A DNA stretch of 64,000 nt from Salinispora oceanensis (GTDB lineage: Bacteria; Actinomycetota; Actinomycetes; Mycobacteriales; Micromonosporaceae), in assembly GCF_000383575.1 (NCBI RefSeq), contig NZ_KB911579.1, forward strand, positions 561,707 to 625,706, written 5' to 3'. The position numbers were made by a program, and so were the translations under genes. The notes under the pieces are model-generated. The model had not been told where the DNA came from, ran no database searches, and saw only the letters and a list, made by a program, of their open reading frames with translations. Below, in pieces: positions 24,315-33,132 of the stretch. Every line of letters starts with the position of its first letter. Positions within the stretch are counted from its first letter, which is position 1.

Positions 24315-25534
24315 ATTCCGACTCCCATGTGTTCAGCCAACTCCGCGATCGAGGCGGACGGGGTGCCCCGGGTGCGACGCAGGATGTCGGACATCACCTC
24401 GTGGGCGATCGGCCGGCAACGGATCTCGGACGGAGCGAGCCGGTCGCCTTGCAGCAGCATCTCGCCGGCGTTCACCACATCCCCAACCTGTGCGTAGCCC
24501 CGGGCGATGTCGAGCAGGTGGTGAGCACGGCGCTCGGGTAGCAGGGCGTTGAACTCCGGGCCGATGCGCTGGTGGACCTCCACTGCGCGGCCGCCGTCGC
24601 CAAGCTCTACGGCCGCTGCGGCACGGTGCAACTCCACGTTGGTGGGCCCGAAGGAGGTCCAGTAGTGGTTCTGGTCGCCACCGAGCAGGGTGGCCGCCTC
24701 GTCGGCGCCGCCCAGGAGGTCATCCACTGTGGCGGTGTCACCGATCCGAGAGGCGGCCATCGCCCCCTGGAGCAGCAGCATGCCGTAGACCGACAGCCGA
24801 TCCGGGGTAGCGTCGTTGTCACCTCCCGGGGCCAACCGGTTCGCGATTGCGACGTTTACCTCCAGGGCCGGGAAGGGGCGCCCCATCGCCACCAGGGCGT
24901 TACCGACCCGGGCGGTGGCGATGCCGGCCAGCAGCGGATCGTCGGCTCGTTGGGCTACCGCCATCGCCCGATCGGCGGCGAGCCACGCCAGGTCGCACTC
25001 CCCCAGCTTGCGCAGGACCGACGAGGCGATCTGGTAGACCTGCCCGAGCAGGTGCGCCGCCTCACGGTTGTCGTCGCCACCGAAGCCGGCGTCGGCCGCC
25101 TGAGCGTCCCGCAGCAGCTTGGGCAGCGAGCGAGTCAGCATCCCGTAGCGACCGTACTGATAGGTCAACCAGGCGTGGGTGACGGCCTTGCGCATGTCGG
25201 GCAGGGGCGGCGGGTACGGTGCCGCGTCGAAGTAGGCGCTCATCGCGTCGTACCGCTCCAGCGCCGCGCGAATCTCCTGCACCTCGGTCTGGTCGATGCA
25301 GTTCAGCGCATCAGACCGCCGTTCCGGGTCCTTGCCGAGCAGTAGCTGCACGTCAACCCGGAGGGTGTCGGCGATCTCGTAGATGACGGAGAACTTGTCC
25401 AGCCGACGTACCCCGCGCTCGACCTTGTCCACCCAGCTCTTCGACTTTCCCAGCCGGTCCGCGAAGACCTGCTGGGACATCTTGCGTCGCCCCCGCCAGT
25501 AGGCCACCCGACGCCCGATGGGTAGCTCGTCCAT
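24311..25534 (-). CDS. XRE-family regulator with TPR-like helical domain
   Basis: A 407-residue regulator. Residues about 5-65 are a Cro/C1-type HTH (RVAYWRGRRKMSQQVFADRL, GKSKSWVDKVERGVRRLDKF). The rest is a helical-repeat region resembling tetratricopeptide domains (CDLAWLAADRAMAVAQRADD, GIATARVGNALVAMGRPFPA, DIARGYAQVGDVVNAGEMLL), similar to quorum-type or developmental regulators in streptomycetes. AAGGGA lies upstream of the ATG. It is coupled to the downstream flavoprotein and divergent from the PrimPol-like gene. Confidence 0.9.
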   Translation of the reverse strand: MDELPIGRRVAYWRGRRKMSQQVFADRLGKSKSWVDKVERGVRRLDKFSVIYEIADTLRVDVQLLLGKDPERRSDALNCIDQTEVQEIRAALERYDAMSAYFDAAPYPPPLPDMRKAVTHAWLTYQYGRYGMLTRSLPKLLRDAQAADAGFGGDDNREAAHLLGQVYQIASSVLRKLGECDLAWLAADRAMAVAQRADDPLLAGIATARVGNALVAMGRPFPALEVNVAIANRLAPGGDNDATPDRLSVYGMLLLQGAMAASRIGDTATVDDLLGGADEAATLLGGDQNHYWTSFGPTNVELHRAAAAVELGDGGRAVEVHQRIGPEFNALLPERRAHHLLDIARGYAQVGDVVNAGEMLLQGDRLAPSEIRCRPIAHEVMSDILRRTRGTPSASIAELAEHMGVGI

Positions 25535-25772
25535 GTCCCGTCCCTTCCCACACGTCCTTCCGACCGATGAGCCGGATTTGTCGCGGGCACGGCGCTTTGT
25601 TCAGGTTTCTTCCTGGTCGCACAGCATGTACGTCAGCTGATCAGCCGACGCTCCTAGCGTTCATGCAAGTTGCATCGACCGTTCGTCAACTCAACGATCG
25701 CGGATCGAGGCAGTGACGGTGCTCGACAGACGCCACCGGCACGACCGGATCCGGCGAGGGGAGATGGCACAT

Positions 25773-26447
25773 ATGTGGGGGAATATCGGACCGCGGGTCG
25801 CTGAGCTGTCACCCCTGGAGCGGGTACGGCTGCGCCGCGTCGCCGTGCGCTACGCGCTGCATGGCTGGGAGGTGACCCCCGGCGCGTGCCTGGCCCGCAG
25901 CCGCTTCGTCTGCGGGCGGGCGGGCTGCCCCACCGTCGGCTGCCACCCCGCGCTGGTGGATTGGGAGCACTCCGCCAGTGCCGACCCGGCCCGGATCGCG
26001 ACGTGGTGGCGGACCCGGCCACACGGCGTTCTGCTACCCACCGGGCGGGCCTTCGACGTCCTGGAAGTGCCGGCCCACATCGGACGAGACGTACTCCTCG
26101 CGGTCCAGAACCATCCAGCCGGCCCGGGAGTACGCGGGCCGGTGCTCTCCACCCCCACCGGCCGGTGGATGTTCCTGGTCCGACCCGGCGACCCGCTTCG
26201 ACCCGAACTTGAACACTGCTTCCACGTGGTGCGGCACGGCCCGGGTTCGTGGATCCCGGCCCCACCGACACGGCTACCCGAAGGTGCCGTGCGCTGGGTG
26301 GTCGCCCCGGAGCAGGCGCGCTGGCAGCTCCCCGACTCGTACCTGGTGCAGAACAGCCTGATCGCGGAGTTACAGGCGAGCGGAGTGCCACTGGCAGCGG
26401 AGCAGCTGGTCCCCGGCCACCTGCCGCTTCCTCGGCAGGGACGCTGA
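25773..26447 (+). CDS. Small bifunctional primase/polymerase-like protein
   Basis: About 224 residues. It begins with RVAVRYALHGWEVTPGACLA and the Cys cluster CGRAGCPTVGCHPAL, followed by ADPARIATWWRTRPHGVLLP and TGRAFDVLEVPAHIG, the order seen in the N-terminal PrimPol (AEP-like) domain of actinobacterial proteins. The acidic pair is DVLEV rather than a clear DxD, and no helicase domain follows, so activity is uncertain. The ATG at 25773 has GGGGAG 9-10 nt upstream; the ATG at 25764 abuts it. It is divergent from the XRE-flavoprotein operon. Chromosomal stand-alone copies are common in this family; a regulatory DNA- or nucleotide-binding role is possible. Confidence 0.75.
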   Translation: MWGNIGPRVAELSPLERVRLRRVAVRYALHGWEVTPGACLARSRFVCGRAGCPTVGCHPALVDWEHSASADPARIATWWRTRPHGVLLPTGRAFDVLEVPAHIGRDVLLAVQNHPAGPGVRGPVLSTPTGRWMFLVRPGDPLRPELEHCFHVVRHGPGSWIPAPPTRLPEGAVRWVVAPEQARWQLPDSYLVQNSLIAELQASGVPLAAEQLVPGHLPLPRQGR

Positions 26448-26974
26448 CCGGCACCGCACCGACCAGCCGGAGCGCGGTGGGCCGCCTCCCCCAGCCAAAC
26501 CGCCGGCGAGCTGCTGACCGGCACCCAGCTGGCAGCTCAGCTGAGCCCCCTCCAACGGCCATCGACGCACCCGTCGCACTGCCCATCGCGCCCTCCGGAC
26601 AGACGGTACTCACCAGGTTGAAAGCCTACTCTTTAGGTCAATACCTACCCTAGGGGTTCCAAGGCATCCACAAGGGAATTGAGCCCTCCCCAAAGGCACT
26701 GAACCAGACAAAAGGCCCAATCGAACTGGCCGCCGGCCCCGAGCTACCGCCGAACCGCCGCCGCGCCACCGCCGAGCCGCCGAGCCGCCGAACCGCCGCC
26801 GCCGAGCCGCTGACCCAGGGCATGGCGGCCAAAGCCGCAGGGCGCCAACAACGTAGCCACGCAACTCCGGGCAGCGCCAGACCCGGTGCGTCGGAAAGTG
26901 TCAGCAGGAGGAGCGTGATCCGCTACCGCAGCGGGTATGCGCGGCGAACCGCTGAACACGTGAGGGGAAGGCAC
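26448..26974. other. Gene-free stretch with weak promoter-like sequence and a GC-rich repeat
   Basis: No supported gene. An AT-richer patch near 26610-26720 includes TTGAAA at 26618-26623 and TACCTA at 26642-26647 (18-bp spacing), which looks like a sigma-70-type promoter but is more than 300 bp from the next gene start. It is followed by a low-complexity repeat at 26746-26812. Confidence 0.4.
26746..26812. repeat. Low-complexity CCGCCGAG/CCGCCGAA repeat
   Basis: About eight irregular units of CCGCCGA(G/A)C and CCGCCG fill this stretch. It could arise by slippage or encode nothing; all frames give simple repeats. Confidence 0.7.
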
Positions 26975-27232
26975 ATGCTCAGCAAAGAGGATCAGCGCAG
27001 ATTCGAGCAGATCACCCGCAACCTCCGGGAGAGCGACCCGGCATTCTTCGCCCGGCTGGACCATCGGGCGAAGGGCCACCGCGGCCGGTGGTTGATGCTG
27101 TTGACCATCGTGCTCTGGGCGGCGCTCCCGGCGACGACCGTGCTTGCCGGCCCGACGGCTGGTGCGGTCTGCGCGGTGGTCCTGGTAGCCAACGCCGTGG
27201 TCATGTGGCGCTTCCGGCGCCGCTGGCTATGA
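26975..27232 (+). CDS. DUF3040-type small membrane protein
   Basis: An 85-residue protein starting at the ATG at 26975 with GAGGGGAAGG upstream. The N-terminal MLSKEDQRRFEQITRNLRES and DPAFFARLDHR match the DUF3040 family of actinobacteria, followed by two membrane segments (LMLLTIVLWAALPATTVLAG and VCAVVLVANAVVMWRF) and a basic end. Function unknown; the family is short, with a cytoplasmic helical N-terminus. Confidence 0.85.
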   Translation: MLSKEDQRRFEQITRNLRESDPAFFARLDHRAKGHRGRWLMLLTIVLWAALPATTVLAGPTAGAVCAVVLVANAVVMWRFRRRWL

Positions 27233-27258
27233 ATCACCCGGCCTTCCGCCACCGACGG

Positions 27259-28173
27259 TCAGCCGGTGCCCTGCCCGCCGAGCCGCCGATACGCCCGGCG
27301 TAGTCGCTCCACCAGCCCCGGGCCACCGATGGCCGGGGCCGGCGCACCGAGCTGCCGCAGCAGCAGCTCAGTCCCGGTCGCCAAGGTCGGCGGTCGGTCG
27401 GGCAGCGGAACCGGCGCGGTCCAGAACCGGTCCACCGCATCGGCCAGCGACGCCGCCGGCAGACCCGCCACCGACCGCGCGGCACCGGTCACCGGCGCCG
27501 ACGACACATCGTCCGAACTGGCGCTTTCGGGTGCGGCGCCGGCAGCACCCCGGCGCACCCGCAGCCGGTCCAGCAACTCGTCGCGACCACGGCCGCGCCA
27601 GTGCAGCAACGCGAACGGGTCGGCGTCGAACGCCTCGGCGAGAAGGTAGAAGGTCGCGGCGAGATGCTTACACGGCACTGCGCCGTCGGGGCAGTTGCAC
27701 CACTGGCCCAGCTCGGCCAGGTCGGCGGGGAACAGCGGCGCACCGGCAGCGGTGAAAAGCTCCTCCAGCTCGGCGGGGAGATCACCGGCGAGTAGGCGAG
27801 CGCTGAAGAAGGCCTGCGCGGCCAACTCCTCCTCCACCCGGGACCAGAGCGTCGCCGGGAAGGGCGCCAGCGTGATCCGCACCTCGTACGGCCGGGATCG
27901 CGAGCCCTGCACCACTGCCGTTACCTCGCCCGGCATCACCTCCAGCCGCAGCACCTGCCCCGCCCGGGCATACGACCGACCACGGGTGAGACGGGTGCCC
28001 AACGCGAAGGACTCCAACACCTCCAGGAACCGGCGGGACCACCAGGAGGTGCCGATCGCGCCACGGGTACTGCGCGCACGTAATCCCCCGGCGACCCGAC
28101 GCGGTGGACCGTAGTCGGCGAACCGGTCGGCCCGGCGGGCCGGCTTGTCACTGCCAGCGGCCCGGGGGCTCAC
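27259..28173 (-). CDS. SWIM zinc-finger protein paired with an SNF2 helicase
   Basis: A 304-residue protein. The N-terminus has TSWWSRRFLEVLESFALGTR and RGRSYARAGQVLRL, then the SWIM zinc finger WCNCPDGAVPCKHLAATFYL (CxCxnCxH). A Pro/Ala-rich C-terminal half follows. The GTG at 28173 overlaps the SNF2 stop by four bases (GTGA), so the two are translationally coupled. SNF2-SWIM gene pairs are widespread in actinobacteria and probably act together on DNA or chromatin-like complexes; the exact role is unknown. Confidence 0.9.
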   Translation of the reverse strand: MSPRAAGSDKPARRADRFADYGPPRRVAGGLRARSTRGAIGTSWWSRRFLEVLESFALGTRLTRGRSYARAGQVLRLEVMPGEVTAVVQGSRSRPYEVRITLAPFPATLWSRVEEELAAQAFFSARLLAGDLPAELEELFTAAGAPLFPADLAELGQWCNCPDGAVPCKHLAATFYLLAEAFDADPFALLHWRGRGRDELLDRLRVRRGAAGAAPESASSDDVSSAPVTGAARSVAGLPAASLADAVDRFWTAPVPLPDRPPTLATGTELLLRQLGAPAPAIGGPGLVERLRRAYRRLGGQGTG

Positions 28174-31100
28174 TCGACCACCGCCCCGGCCTCTAGCTGG
28201 AACAGCTCCCGCAGCTGCGCCGTGGACAGCTCGGTCACCCACTGCTCACCGGCGCCCACCACGGTCGAGGCGAGCCGGCGCTTGTCGGCGATGAGGGCGG
28301 CGACCTTCTCCTCCACGGTGCCGGCGCAGACGAATTTTCGGACCTGCACGCGCCGCCGCTGCCCGATGCGGAACGCCCGGTCCGTGGCCTGATCCTCCAC
28401 CGCCGGATTCCACCAGCGGTCAACGTGCACGACGTGGTTGGCCGCGGTCAGGGTGAGACCGGTACCACCGGCCTTGAGCGAGAGTACGAAGAGCGCGGGG
28501 CCGCCCGGGGACTGGAACCGGGTCACCATCGCATCCCGGTCGGCCTTACCGAGGCCGCCGTGCAGGAACAGCGTCTCCTGTCCGAACCGCGCCGACAGGT
28601 GGCCGCGCAGCATGCCGCCGAACTCGGCGTACTGGGTGAAGAGCAGGGCCTTCTCCCCCGCGGCAAGCACCTCGTCGAGGATCTCCTCCAACCGGGCCAG
28701 CTTGCCGGAGCGGCCGGCCAGCGCCGAGTTGTCCCGCAGCAGGTGCGCCGGATGGTTACAGACCTGCTTGAGCCGGGTCATGGCGGCCAGCACGAGCCCG
28801 CGCCGCTCGATGCCCTCGCTGGACTCGATCTGGGCCATCATGTCGTCCACCACCGCGCGGTAGAGGGCCGCCTGTTCCCCGGTCAGATTGCACACCACCT
28901 CCATCTCCAGCTTCGCTGGCAGGTCGGAGATGATCGACGAGTCGGTCTTGAGCCGACGCAGCACGAACGGGCCGGTGATCCGGCGCAGCCGCTCGGCCGC
29001 TTCCGCGTCGCCGTGCCGCTCGATCGGTTCGGCGTACCGCTTCTTGAACTCGGCGGCCGGACCGAGCAGGCCGGGATTGGCGAACTGCATGATCGACCAG
29101 AGGTCAGCGAGCCGATTCTCCACCGGGGTGCCGGTGACCGCGATCCGATGCCGGGCGGGCAACGCGCGGACCGCCTCGGCTTGCCGGGTCGAGGCGTTCT
29201 TGATCGCCTGCGCCTCGTCCACCACCACCCGATGCCAGTCGACCCCGGCCAGCTCCCCCGCATCCCGGGCCGCCACCGTGTACGTGGTGAGGACCAGGTC
29301 CGCGCCCGCCACCGCCGCGGTGAACGCCTCCCCCCGGGCCCGCTCGGCGCCGTGATGCACATGGACCCGTATGCCCGGGGTGAAGGTCGCCGCCTCCCGC
29401 TGCCAGTTACCGACCAGTGACATCGGCGAGACCAACAGGGTCGGGCCGACGCCCGGCGGATCGCCGGCGAGCAACGCGAGTAGCTGCACCGTCTTGCCGA
29501 GACCCATGTCGTCGGCGAGCACCCCGCCCAGGCCGAGAGACTGGAGGAAGGAGAGCCAGGCCAGTCCTCGCCGCTGGTAGGGGCGGAGCACGCCGCGGAA
29601 CGACGGGGCCGGGTCCACCGGGGTGAGTTGCCGCTCCACGGCTCCGGCGAGCAGCTCCCCCAACGCACCGTCGGCCGCCACCTCGAGCACCGGCAGCGCG
29701 TCGGCGGCGGGGTCGGCGAGGCCCTGCCGCAGCAGGTCACCGACGGTCAGCTCGCCGGTGGAGCGGAGCAGCCGCAGGCCGGCGGCGAGACGCTTCGGGT
29801 CCAGCTCCACCCAGCGCCCCCGCAGCTGGACCAGCGGCGACTTCAGCGCGGCCAGCGCTTCCAACTCCTCGGCGGTCAGCGGCTGGTCGCCGAGGGACAC
29901 CTCCCAGCGGTAGTCGACCAGGGCCTCCAGGCCCACCCCACCGCCCGCCCCGGCCACGGTGCCCGGGGCGGTGCGGCTCTGGGCCTGTAGTCGAGCGCCG
30001 AGCCGGGATGAGGGACGCCGCCACCACGAGGGCAGCAGCACCGCGAACCCGGCCGCGTGCAGCACCGGCGCGCCGTCGCGGAGAAAGCGGTGCGCGCCCG
30101 CTGTGTCCAGCTCCAGCGCCTCCGGAGTAGCGGTACGCAGGGACGAGTTCAGCTCCGGCCAGAGCCGGCTCGCCCGCCCCAACTCGGCCAACAGGGCCTC
30201 CTGCGGAGCGGCCGGGCCGGGTAGGGCCACCGGCTCGTGCCAGATTCGCGCCGCTTCAACATGCAGGCCGGGCTGGTCAGCGGGCTGTAGGCCGAACTCG
30301 ACCCGCCACGGCCCCTCGGCCGCGACCAGACCACCGGCCGTCGCCTCGAACAACCCATCCGGTGGCGGCTCCACCAGCCGAAAGCTGGCCCGGACCGACC
30401 CTCCCACCGCATCGCGCTGCCAGGCGTCCAGCTCGCCGCGCAAGGTGTCGAGCTCCATCGAGTCGGCGACGAAATCACGACGCGGGCCGGTGAGCGCCGC
30501 CAACCACGCCGTGACCGCACCCCGCGGACGAGTTCCCCGGGCAAGGGCGGTCTCCGCGAGGGCGGTCCGGACAGCCGCGTCGGTGAGCGCGTCGAGCGCC
30601 TCGGCCACCAGTTCCCCGGGCTCCGCGACGGACGCCGTCGGTCGCCTCGTACCCCGAGCCCGCGGCGATGCACCACCGTCGTCGGGCACTTCTGCTCCGC
30701 TGGTTACGGGTGTTTCCGGTGCGCCGGTCGCGGTGAGCGGATCCGGTTCGATCTCGACGGCGGCGCGGGCGGCGGGCGGCAGGGCGAGCGCGAGGGCACG
30801 GGCCCACCCGGCGTCCACGCCGGTGAGCAGCGGCCGCCACACCGCCCACGCGGCGGCGCTGCCCCGCTCCCCCGAAGGCGGCGTCAACCGGGCCGGGGCG
30901 GCTCGACCGGCGCGGGTGGCGCCCGTGCGTTGCCGCCGTGTCTCCGAGACCGGCCGCGGTTCACCTCCGGGCTCTGGCCGGACGCCGGGCAGGACCCGAC
31001 CGCGGGCGGCGAGGTCCACGGCGAAGGCCGCCAGCTCCGCAAGGTGACGCAGGGTGGCACCGGGTACGGCGTCCGGTAGCGCGCCGGCCGCGGTGATCCG

Positions 31101-31451
31101 CGAGAGCAGCGACAGGGCGGTGTCCGGGGCGTACACCAGGGCGGGCACCCGCCACCCGGCCAACGTGACCGGCCCACGGAGCGGTTCGACCGGCGCGGTG
31201 CGGACCAGTTCCGGCGAGTCCAGCGGCGAACCGGCTCGGGTGGGCAGGGTGAGCAGCGCGGTGCCGGGCGCGGTCGGCTCGGCGACCTCGGCCAGGGCTG
31301 CGGCGAGCACGGGGTGACCGGCGGCGAACGGGTGTGGTCGTTCGCGGGGCGCCCGCCCGGCCCGGCGGGGTGCCCGCGGCGGCGACGTGCTGTCCTCGGC
31401 CCAGATGGCGAGCCCGCTGCCGAGTCGCCACGACCCGTGGACAACCAGCAC
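28170..31451 (-). CDS. SNF2-family DEAD/DEAH ATPase (HelZ-like)
   Basis: A 1093-residue protein. The N-terminal 600 residues are a bacterial SNF2-associated helical region (DUF3670-like). The motor follows: LRPYQRRGLAWLSFLQSLGL, Walker A DDMGLGKTVQLLALLAG, Walker B VVVDEAQAIKNAST, GTPVENRLADLWSIM, then the second RecA lobe with LLFTQYAEFGGML, SLKAGGTGLTLTAANHVVH and QATDRAFRIGQRRRVQV. Such enzymes translocate on double-stranded DNA and remodel protein-DNA complexes. The start is a GTG at 31451. The coupled SWIM gene downstream is its usual partner. Confidence 0.93.
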   Translation of the reverse strand: MLVVHGSWRLGSGLAIWAEDSTSPPRAPRRAGRAPRERPHPFAAGHPVLAAALAEVAEPTAPGTALLTLPTRAGSPLDSPELVRTAPVEPLRGPVTLAGWRVPALVYAPDTALSLLSRITAAGALPDAVPGATLRHLAELAAFAVDLAARGRVLPGVRPEPGGEPRPVSETRRQRTGATRAGRAAPARLTPPSGERGSAAAWAVWRPLLTGVDAGWARALALALPPAARAAVEIEPDPLTATGAPETPVTSGAEVPDDGGASPRARGTRRPTASVAEPGELVAEALDALTDAAVRTALAETALARGTRPRGAVTAWLAALTGPRRDFVADSMELDTLRGELDAWQRDAVGGSVRASFRLVEPPPDGLFEATAGGLVAAEGPWRVEFGLQPADQPGLHVEAARIWHEPVALPGPAAPQEALLAELGRASRLWPELNSSLRTATPEALELDTAGAHRFLRDGAPVLHAAGFAVLLPSWWRRPSSRLGARLQAQSRTAPGTVAGAGGGVGLEALVDYRWEVSLGDQPLTAEELEALAALKSPLVQLRGRWVELDPKRLAAGLRLLRSTGELTVGDLLRQGLADPAADALPVLEVAADGALGELLAGAVERQLTPVDPAPSFRGVLRPYQRRGLAWLSFLQSLGLGGVLADDMGLGKTVQLLALLAGDPPGVGPTLLVSPMSLVGNWQREAATFTPGIRVHVHHGAERARGEAFTAAVAGADLVLTTYTVAARDAGELAGVDWHRVVVDEAQAIKNASTRQAEAVRALPARHRIAVTGTPVENRLADLWSIMQFANPGLLGPAAEFKKRYAEPIERHGDAEAAERLRRITGPFVLRRLKTDSSIISDLPAKLEMEVVCNLTGEQAALYRAVVDDMMAQIESSEGIERRGLVLAAMTRLKQVCNHPAHLLRDNSALAGRSGKLARLEEILDEVLAAGEKALLFTQYAEFGGMLRGHLSARFGQETLFLHGGLGKADRDAMVTRFQSPGGPALFVLSLKAGGTGLTLTAANHVVHVDRWWNPAVEDQATDRAFRIGQRRRVQVRKFVCAGTVEEKVAALIADKRRLASTVVGAGEQWVTELSTAQLRELFQLEAGAVVE

Positions 31452-31590
31452 GCGACCTCCCCTCGTTGGCGCCCCGGCCCAGGATAGGCGGGGTGGCAGC
31501 GAGGCTCGTCACCGCTGTAGCAGACCCGTTCCTGACCCGTATCCGTTTGCCGGGGCCGACGCTTCCGCTCCGTCGGCCCGCCGGTCGGGG

Positions 31591-31596
31591 CAGGAT
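31591..31596 (+). promoter_or_regulatory. Possible -10 box for the small protein at 31603
   Basis: CAGGAT lies 6 nt before the ATG, at the spacing of leaderless promoters seen elsewhere in the window; the first base is C instead of T. Confidence 0.3.
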
Positions 31597-31602
31597 GGGC
31601 GC

Positions 31603-31809
31603 ATGGCGCCAACCGTGGAGATTCCGCTGGCCGGTGGTTCGTCCGACGGGCAGACCGTCACCGTCGAACTGGACCCGAACGGTCGCCCACCGCTGACCCA
31701 CCACCACCTCGGCGACGGCGGACTCGCCGACGCCGAGATCTACGAGTTGGAGACGGTGGGGGGAGATGCCAGGAGGTGGCGCTACTGCTGGCGGGGTCCG
31801 GCGGTCTGA
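31603..31809 (+). CDS. Small conserved-looking protein of unknown function
   Basis: A 68-residue acidic protein (APTVEIPLAGGSSDGQTVTV ... ADAEIYELETVGGDARRWRY) without membrane segments or signal peptide. The regular alternation of hydrophobic strands suggests a small beta fold. The ATG at 31603 lacks a ribosome site but has CAGGAT 6 nt upstream. It is divergent from SNF2 and convergent with the pyruvyl transferase, ending 5 bp from the latter's stop. It shows typical third-position GC bias, supporting a real gene, but the family is not recognised. Confidence 0.6.
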   Translation: MAPTVEIPLAGGSSDGQTVTVELDPNGRPPLTHHHLGDGGLADAEIYELETVGGDARRWRYCWRGPAV

Positions 31810-31814
31810 CCGGC

Positions 31815-32963
31815 TCACCCGTCCACGGAGACCATCGACTGGGTCCGGAGACTCTCCAGCACCACCCGGGTCACCTTCGAGGTGCCCCGGGCCTCCTCGC
31901 ACACCTCGGCGACCCGCCGGGCGGTGGCCTCGGCGCGCTGCTCCCGCTCGTCCCACAGCCGGTCGACCTCGGCCAGTAGCGGGCCCTCGACCTCCCGCTC
32001 CACCCCGCGCAGGGCGGGGACGCCGAGGCGCTGGGCCAGGTCGAAGACCTTGCCGGCGTACGGGAGGGGAAGAAACGGGGTGTTCACCATCGCAGCGAAG
32101 ATCAGAAAGTGCAGCCGCATGCCGACCGCCAGGTCGAAGTGGCGCATCAGGCCGAGCACCTGCTGGGGCGAGTAGCTGCCGTGCAGGATGCGCCCTCGTT
32201 CTGCGGCGACCATGTGCGACAGCACGCCGTGGGAGTGCCGGATGTCGTCCCGTTCCATCGGGACAAACAGAACATCAGCGTCGATTCGGTGCACCAAGAA
32301 GTCACCGATCTGGGCCAGGAGCCGGTGATAGCCGTCCACATCGAGCCGTTCGGCGGCCCGCCCCGGTTCACGCACACTCATTCCGACCAGATGCCGACCC
32401 GCCGGCACTCCCTCCTCCCGAAGCAGGTGTACGGGGAACTCCTCAGGCTCCAGGAGAAACGCCGGATCCGCGGTGACCGTGATCGGATTGAGCAGCCCAG
32501 CCTCCTCCAGAAGCATCCGAGACTCCTGGTCCCGCACCGTGACCTGGGTCGCCCCGGCCAGCGTCTCGCGAACCATCCCGGTGTCCACCATCTCGCTGAG
32601 CGGGCCGACGCCCACCGCGTAGGTGAGCAGCGGCAGGCCGCGCTCCTGGGCGACCCGAACAACCCGCAGGTAGCGGCGGGCCTCCTGGTCGTAGAGGATG
32701 CCGCCGCCCCCCAGGATGAGCAGATCGAGCTGAGCGAGCATCGGGGACGAGTCGGTGCGGCTCACCCCCTCCCACGGCACCGCCTCCACATCCGGGTGCG
32801 CCGCCCGGGTGTGATCGGGGTTGCGGGAGAAGACGATGATCCGGGCGTTCGGCTCCTGCTCCCGCAGGTCGGCCAGGAGACCGGTGAGGATCGCCTCGTC
32901 ACCGAGGTTGCGACCGCCGTACGAGCCGAGCACGCCGATGGTCAGGCCGGTGCCAGCTGTCAT
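31815..32963 (-). CDS. Polysaccharide pyruvyl transferase family protein
   Basis: A 382-residue protein from the ATG at 32963, preceded by GGGGAGGAG. It starts with IGVLGSYGGRNLGDEAILTG, the GT-B-like nucleotide-binding strand of the CsaB/polysaccharide pyruvyl transferase family, and contains LLILGGGGILYDQEARRYL, LPLLTYAVGVGPLSEMVD, VTVRDQESRMLLEEAG, DVLFVPMERDDI and AVGMRLHFLIFAAM. Relatives transfer pyruvate from phosphoenolpyruvate to cell-wall sugars, anchoring surface proteins. The acceptor glycan here is unknown; no glycan cluster is adjacent. Confidence 0.9.
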   Translation of the reverse strand: MTAGTGLTIGVLGSYGGRNLGDEAILTGLLADLREQEPNARIIVFSRNPDHTRAAHPDVEAVPWEGVSRTDSSPMLAQLDLLILGGGGILYDQEARRYLRVVRVAQERGLPLLTYAVGVGPLSEMVDTGMVRETLAGATQVTVRDQESRMLLEEAGLLNPITVTADPAFLLEPEEFPVHLLREEGVPAGRHLVGMSVREPGRAAERLDVDGYHRLLAQIGDFLVHRIDADVLFVPMERDDIRHSHGVLSHMVAAERGRILHGSYSPQQVLGLMRHFDLAVGMRLHFLIFAAMVNTPFLPLPYAGKVFDLAQRLGVPALRGVEREVEGPLLAEVDRLWDEREQRAEATARRVAEVCEEARGTSKVTRVVLESLRTQSMVSVDG

Positions 32964-33132
32964 CCGTCGCTCCTCCCCGGGTGCGTCCATGCGGACTTCC
33001 CGGTACGCCGAGGAACAGTCCTGCCCCGCGCGACGGGTGGGGACCCGGCGGCCGGGCGGACAGCGGCGGCGGCCGGACGGCGGGGTTCGGCGCCCGGACG
33101 GCGGGTGCGGCGTCGCCGGGCCGGGGCTGGCG

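Noticed and set aside
26746..26812. CCGCCGA repeats as a CRISPR-like array
   Set aside because: Units are short and irregular with no spacers; simple-sequence repeat is enough.
28425..29420. 331-codon plus-strand frame
   Set aside because: It lies antisense to the SNF2 motor domain and has shadow-type composition.
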